Source: Saxidomus purpurata
Taxonomy: Eukaryota; Mollusca; Bivalvia; Venerida; Veneridae
NCBI GenBank assembly: GCA_022818135.1
Contig: JAFMSR010000018.1
Coordinates: 38,506,234 to 38,570,233 of the forward strand
Length of the DNA: 64,000 bases
Direction of reading: 5' to 3'
Under the pieces are notes generated by a model. It searched no databases, was not told where the DNA came from, and saw only the letters and a program-made list of their open reading frames with translations. Positions 59,103 through 64,000 of the stretch are shown piece after piece (position 1 is the first letter of the stretch; every line of letters starts with the position of its first letter). The translations under genes were made by a program, and so were the position numbers.

Positions 59103-61885
59103 ATATTATGTACATAACAATGTTTCTATCAGTGAACGAGGATAATTAGCATCTGAAAAATGATTTAAAAAATGACTTAAATGCAAAAAAAAGCTAAATA
59201 TTTGTTCTTTTGAAAATGGGCTACGGTGCAAGCAAATTTAGTAAGTGCTAATGCGACAAGTCACTTTAGAAAGAGGAGAGACTACGTTAACTGCTATCAA
59301 AAAGTTTGTCTTTTATACGCATGCGTTTTTGTGTTTACTTTTCATGTTCATTTGCATGTATATTTACACGAAATTAGAAACAAATGAAAACAAAAATCTC
59401 AAATACTTAACACTATTTCACTGGTCTCAGATCATAGAAAACTTGTACTTATTGCTTTCAAAATCAATTGTTACGGTCCGATGCAAACTGCAATTTTGAT
59501 TTTATTTTGATTTTACCGATGATGACTGGAATGTATAGCTTAAACGTTCAGGTTAAGTAATAATACTTGCAAATATTCAGTTTTATTTATGTTTTTGAAG
59601 TAATTAAATTTGAAATTTATTTTAAATTCAATATTACGTTAAAACCAAAATAACACAGGTGTGATGCATTAGTTACGGATGGATGGCAGAGATGTAAATG
59701 TGCAGATTGGTGCATTTTTCCCATGCATATCCGAGATGATATTGATAACCATTTCGTCTTCAATGTGGCAAATGTTTCCTTATGCAAATACAAGTGACTG
59801 TATCACGCCCGTTTGAATTTTACCTGTTTTCACAAAAAGAAGATTAGATCATTTTAGTCAAATAGTTCTGACATGAACAAGCCTTGAAATCAGTGTTTAT
59901 ACATCCATGACTGTTCAAAACGGTTCAAGCCTTGCTACCAAATATGATTATGTGAGAAATTTAACACACTAGCGGCTCCAGGAGGGGGAGGCCCCCCCCC
60001 CTAAAATTCCCCAACCTTACATAAATGTCTGAGTATAAATTTATATTTTCTGTTTCCGAAAACGGTATCTTAAAAGTATCAAAAACACGTTTGGAATGCA
60101 GGAAAATGAACGAAATGGCACCCTCGAAAAAAAAATGTTCGGGCGACACAAAAAGTTATAGTTATAGTTTTAAAAGAACAATAAGTTTCAGAGTCTTCCG
60201 CATCTTATCGTGCGTTAGTTTATTTCATTTATCCACTCTTATATCTAGAATAGCATACAATATATGCCAAAACAAGTATATGTCACAGGCCGTAAAGATC
60301 TAAATTAAAATATACAGTAAAGTTGTTGTACAAATAATGGATGGATAGCGATTTATATTACAGAAGTATGGAACGCCGCAGCTGTCTTATTTTGATACAT
60401 TACAACTTGTCTTGTTAACAGAGTGTCTTGTCTTGTTTAAGTGGTTTTCTATCTTCTCATTACACAAATGGTAGTTATGTCTTGTTAATGAACCGTTACA
60501 TCTTCTTAAGTGTTATGTTCTTGTCAACGTGCAATGTTATTATGTCAAACAGTCATGCTTTCTTCTTAAAGTATTGTGTTATTTTGTCTTAGTGACGTGT
60601 TATTATGTCAAACAGTCATCTATCTTCTTAAAGTGGTGCGTTATCTTGTTAAAGATGACTTTTTAAAGAAAGTAATATATAGAAAATACAAAAATATGTC
60701 CAGGGCTCGAAGTGACCGATATATAGCTTAGTCTCCAGATCCGGGGCTTTGGGTGCGGACGAAGACCCGAGACACTTTCAAAAACTAAACAACTATAAAT
60801 ACGCTACATATCATAATTTTTTGTCTAACGATCTTAAGTCTTGGACCCGGAGAAGCTTCCTTCGTTCGTCACACTGAAGAGGAAATGTTAACACGTTTCA
60901 AATCGGAATTAGTTATATAAACTGCTAAAAACGCCGTTTGTACAAATTTCATTATGAAGAATGATTATATTTACTTTAAAAATACAGTTGAAAGAGTTTA
61001 AACGCATATATGTGCCACAAAATTTTCTGCATAAATAATAAAAAAACGCATTAATTATTTCAGTGTTTGTCATAACACATTGTAATAGCGACGCATAACG
61101 TCGTTGTCAATGGCGCGTTTTTAGCATTTGATCGTAACTTTAAAAAGTATTTTTTGGAAAAAGCCAACGTGAACACGTGCCTTTTTTTATTCGATTATTT
61201 TAAAGAGCACAACCTGATGCACATAATATAAATCTATAAAAAAAAAACTTTGACCTCGCGGATAATGCGCTATATGTCAAAATCCGTAAATTTTGACGAA
61301 ACAAATTCACTTCGTTTTTTGGTTTCGGACTATTTGTTTTCACAGAAATATTGGTTTTGTAATGCATGAGACACATTAAAATTGCTTCTACCAAATAAAG
61401 GTTGTTGTAAAAATAATGATAAAATTGAAATCGCCAAAATATTATTGAAATTATGATAGAAAAACGATCAATTTTCGTTAGAAAAACGGGTGCTCCCATA
61501 TGAATGTTAAAGCTAAATAGAAAAACAGAATTTAATTCTTGAAAATATAGATGTAGATCTTTACCTGGGCCGAATTTCGTACTTTTCCATCTACTTTTTT
61601 AATTCTGGTCCTAAGGTCCGCAGTTATCTTAAACAATTCTGATATATATATTTTTCTTTCAAAGTTCTGTCGTTTTTCAACATAAATTGTTTAATCTTTT
61701 GCACCGTACTCTAAAAGTGACTTGTCGCATTAGCCCTTACTAAATTTGCTTGCACCGTAGCCCATTTTCAAAAGAACAAATATTTAGCTTTCTTTGCATT
61801 TAAGTCATTTTTTAAATCATTTTTCAGATGTTAATCATCCTCGTGAACGCTCGTTCACTGATAGAAACATTGTTTATGTACATAT
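59103..61885. mobile_element. 2.8 kb segment bounded by 165 bp inverted arms
   Basis: The left arm (59103-59266: tgtttctatcagtgaacgag ... atgcgacaagtcactttaga) is the reverse complement of the right arm (61708-61885) at roughly nine in ten bases; the right arm has about 10 extra bases. No ORF inside resembles a transposase or replicase. A truncated LINE abuts the left arm. It may be a non-autonomous transposon or two opposite copies of one repeat. Confidence 0.6.
60365..60665. repeat. Degenerate tandem repeat
   Basis: 'gttattatgtcaaacagtcat' occurs twice (near 60536 and 60599), within a longer run of related 'cttcttaaagtg' and 'tcttgttaa' units of about 60 bp. Confidence 0.6.
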
Positions 61886-64000
61886 TTATGGGCTAGGTTA
61901 CAAAAATGTGTGAACACTTTTCACATTAGCTCCCAAGATTTCTGAAATTTGACCATTTGCCTCATTTTGGTGACCAAACGACTAAACTGGTGAAGGATAG
62001 ATTATAATCTATGGAAAGAAAACTGTTTTCCGCTTAGAATAAGCTATATTTCAAAGTAATATACCTAAAAATGAAATACTTACAGCCTTTTGAAACTCCG
62101 AGTCGGGAGCTCTTTTACTTGGCGCAGTAGCTAAAAATGACGTCGCAAGTCACGTGAGTTATGCACACTGCTGCAGGGGCCATTACTTTGTTAATGATTC
62201 AAGGATATCATCATTTAAAATCGCTACCGCAAGTGCATAAACTATTATAAATGCATTACGTGTATACGCTAGAAGTAGTTAACACACTTTTGAGTACATA
62301 TTGAATTGTCTTCATGTGTATGACAATATTTGTACATGTTTATACAATTTATTGCTTCAAGATATAACGAACAGTATTTGCTGCTAAATTACTGTTATAA
62401 ATGCAGTAACATATGCCATCCTACATCATTGGTGATCATTGTTATATTTTTTTTTCATAAAAAGGCCTATTCACATCGTCCTGACCATGTTTTGCCAAAA
62501 TGAAAAAAAAAATGTCAAATTTCTGAAATTATCAGTATTTGAATACTAGATCGTTACGGATTTAGCAGCACTTGTTATTTATTCGAACCACAGATGCTTG
62601 TGGTATCGAATCTATTCTTGTCCCATGTTGTACGATACGTATATTTATATACATTGACACTATAAACATGTGATCAGTAGGTAAGTAGAATAAGGAATTG
62701 CAACAGTAATTGGTTAGCTTACACGCAGTTGTAGGATTTATTAAAAGATACTGCAGTGGGCAGGGGCGAGGGTCAGGCCTAAGGGGGTGAGGTCCAGACC
62801 CCAAGCATCTGTGATTCGAACACTCTAGTATCGTTTTCGTCTGACAAATCCAATGCCTTTAACATACCTGCCTGCCGAAATCTACTTGTTCATGAGTAAA
62901 TCAAATTCCCAGTATCTATTTCCAGTCTACATGTAATGCAATCCCGACAGTGAACACGGAGCTTTTCGAATGTGTATTGTGCTTTTACTTCCAAAGCCTA
63001 TACGGGCTGGGGTGTTCAGTAACAGACAACAATGCAAATCAATTAAAATTTTGACATGAAAATGATACGAAAGACATGACCGACGGATAATTTTATCTTT
63101 TATACAATTTGTTTATTTTATTTACATAAGCGTGTATTATACATGATGAAATTATGGAAATTCGTGAATGAAATAACACTGATATTTAATAGCTCGCAAT
63201 ACAAAAAATCATATGACAGCGTACATAAAATCAAATTTGAAAGCATCAGAGCGGGACGTGTCGAGCCAGACCTTGTTATAACTCTTTAACTAACTATATA
63301 TGTTTACTTTACGTTTTGGTGTAAAACATACAATGAATGATAAAGAAAATATATTTAACGAATTTCATTACAATAAAACGACGGGAAAACGACAAACTAT
63401 GTGTGCTTCAAAACTGAATGCTTTTAACACGAATGTACATGTCGTCATGTACTGTCACGTGCCAATGTTTTCGGTGTCATTCGTTATTATGATAGAAATG
63501 AGTATTCAGTTCTAAAGCATATCAACTCACTGGCTGCATGCAAGTTGGTGAAATCACAAGAAGTTCGCGGAATTATTTCATGTATGTTATAAAATGTATA
63601 CACGAGTAGATATACAAAAAAACCCAGAAGAATAACTTTTTTACCCATTCGATCACATTTTGGGGAACTGTATTTTTTTATGTAAGTCTTGGGAAAATTC
63701 TGTAGACACTCAACGATGTAACACTTCTTTTTGCGTAAAAGGATGTCTGTTCCACACCATGCTCGTGAAACGTGCCTGCACAGATCTATTTAAATTTGTT
63801 CATTTTACATTGACACCATAAGAGTGGGATTACAATATCGTTTTGATTCGTGGGATCGTATTCTATACAGTCACGGAAGTATTTCCGTTTGTTACGAATT
63901 TTGTTAAACAACAACATCAAGGCTTTACTATGGACGATGAACAGCATTAAGATGTACATGTATTTATTTAACTACTTTTTTTAATGCAACTCATAAAGGT
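61886..64000. other. Spacer without recognised gene
   Basis: AT-rich with only short frames. The one structured item is the 239 bp inverted-repeat segment at 62.58-62.82 kb. Possible exons of a neighbouring gene cannot be excluded but I see none with coding signature. Confidence 0.4.
62582..62820. mobile_element. 239 bp MITE-like segment
   Basis: TTCGAACCACAGATGCTTG at the left faces CAAGCATCTGTGATTCGAA at the right: inverted repeats matching 18 of 19. No target duplication is obvious. Confidence 0.5.

Overview
This 64 kb window is animal nuclear DNA, most likely from a marine bivalve mollusc. The signs are AT-rich sequence, short exons with GT-AG introns, no operons, many tRNA-derived SINEs, and long dispersed repeats with tandem cores (ends reading like 'ggcatatagtgatcgc' and 'gatatagggccatcttgg') of the kind common in bivalve genomes. 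The species cannot be named from the sequence alone. Most open frames in the window are chance or repeat-borne, so the real genes were rebuilt exon by exon from splice sites, reading phase and protein motifs.

Three multi-exon host genes were found. (1) Positions 1-8302, minus strand: the 5' part (9 exons, 749 codons, running off the left edge) of a secreted or surface protein with a signal peptide, a farnesoic acid O-methyltransferase-type (FAMeT) domain, cysteine-rich EGF-like modules and a long extracellular region. (2) About 12743-22241, minus strand: a cytochrome P450 with ten clean exons and a terminal heme-binding exon broken by several frameshifts. (3) 29392-47943, plus strand: a 21-exon gene of 1043 codons coding for a coiled-coil start, a long polar region, a complete von Willebrand A domain with MIDAS, two MIB/HERC2 domains and a WWE domain. 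This third gene is the most interesting protein here: its parts point to ubiquitin or ADP-ribose biology, but no RING is visible. Two of its introns use GC donors.

Mobile DNA fills most of the remainder. It includes a truncated LINE 3' end (24.5-25.1 kb); an intronic foldback hairpin (30.6-30.8 kb); a TTA-flanked element (16.2-17.2 kb); three copies of a (CA)n-bearing element (28.2, 42.6 and 48.2 kb); tandem-core dispersed repeats at 38.3, 41.7 and 48.7 kb, the last with another element nested in it; a TTAA-flanked MITE (51.3 kb); a Harbinger transposon with both its genes but a deleted centre (52.9-55.4 kb); a GGGCGG-ended MITE (56.6-57.1 kb); the endonuclease half of an L1/Tx1-type LINE (57.9-59.1 kb); and a 2.8 kb segment bounded by 165 bp inverted arms (59.1-61.9 kb).

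One stretch deserves caution. From 10.3 to 12.1 kb the sequence reads like a base-by-base blend of its two neighbours (9.0-10.3 kb and 12.1-13.3 kb), and the adjoining P450 terminal exon is frameshifted. An assembly or consensus error is a serious alternative to real biology there.
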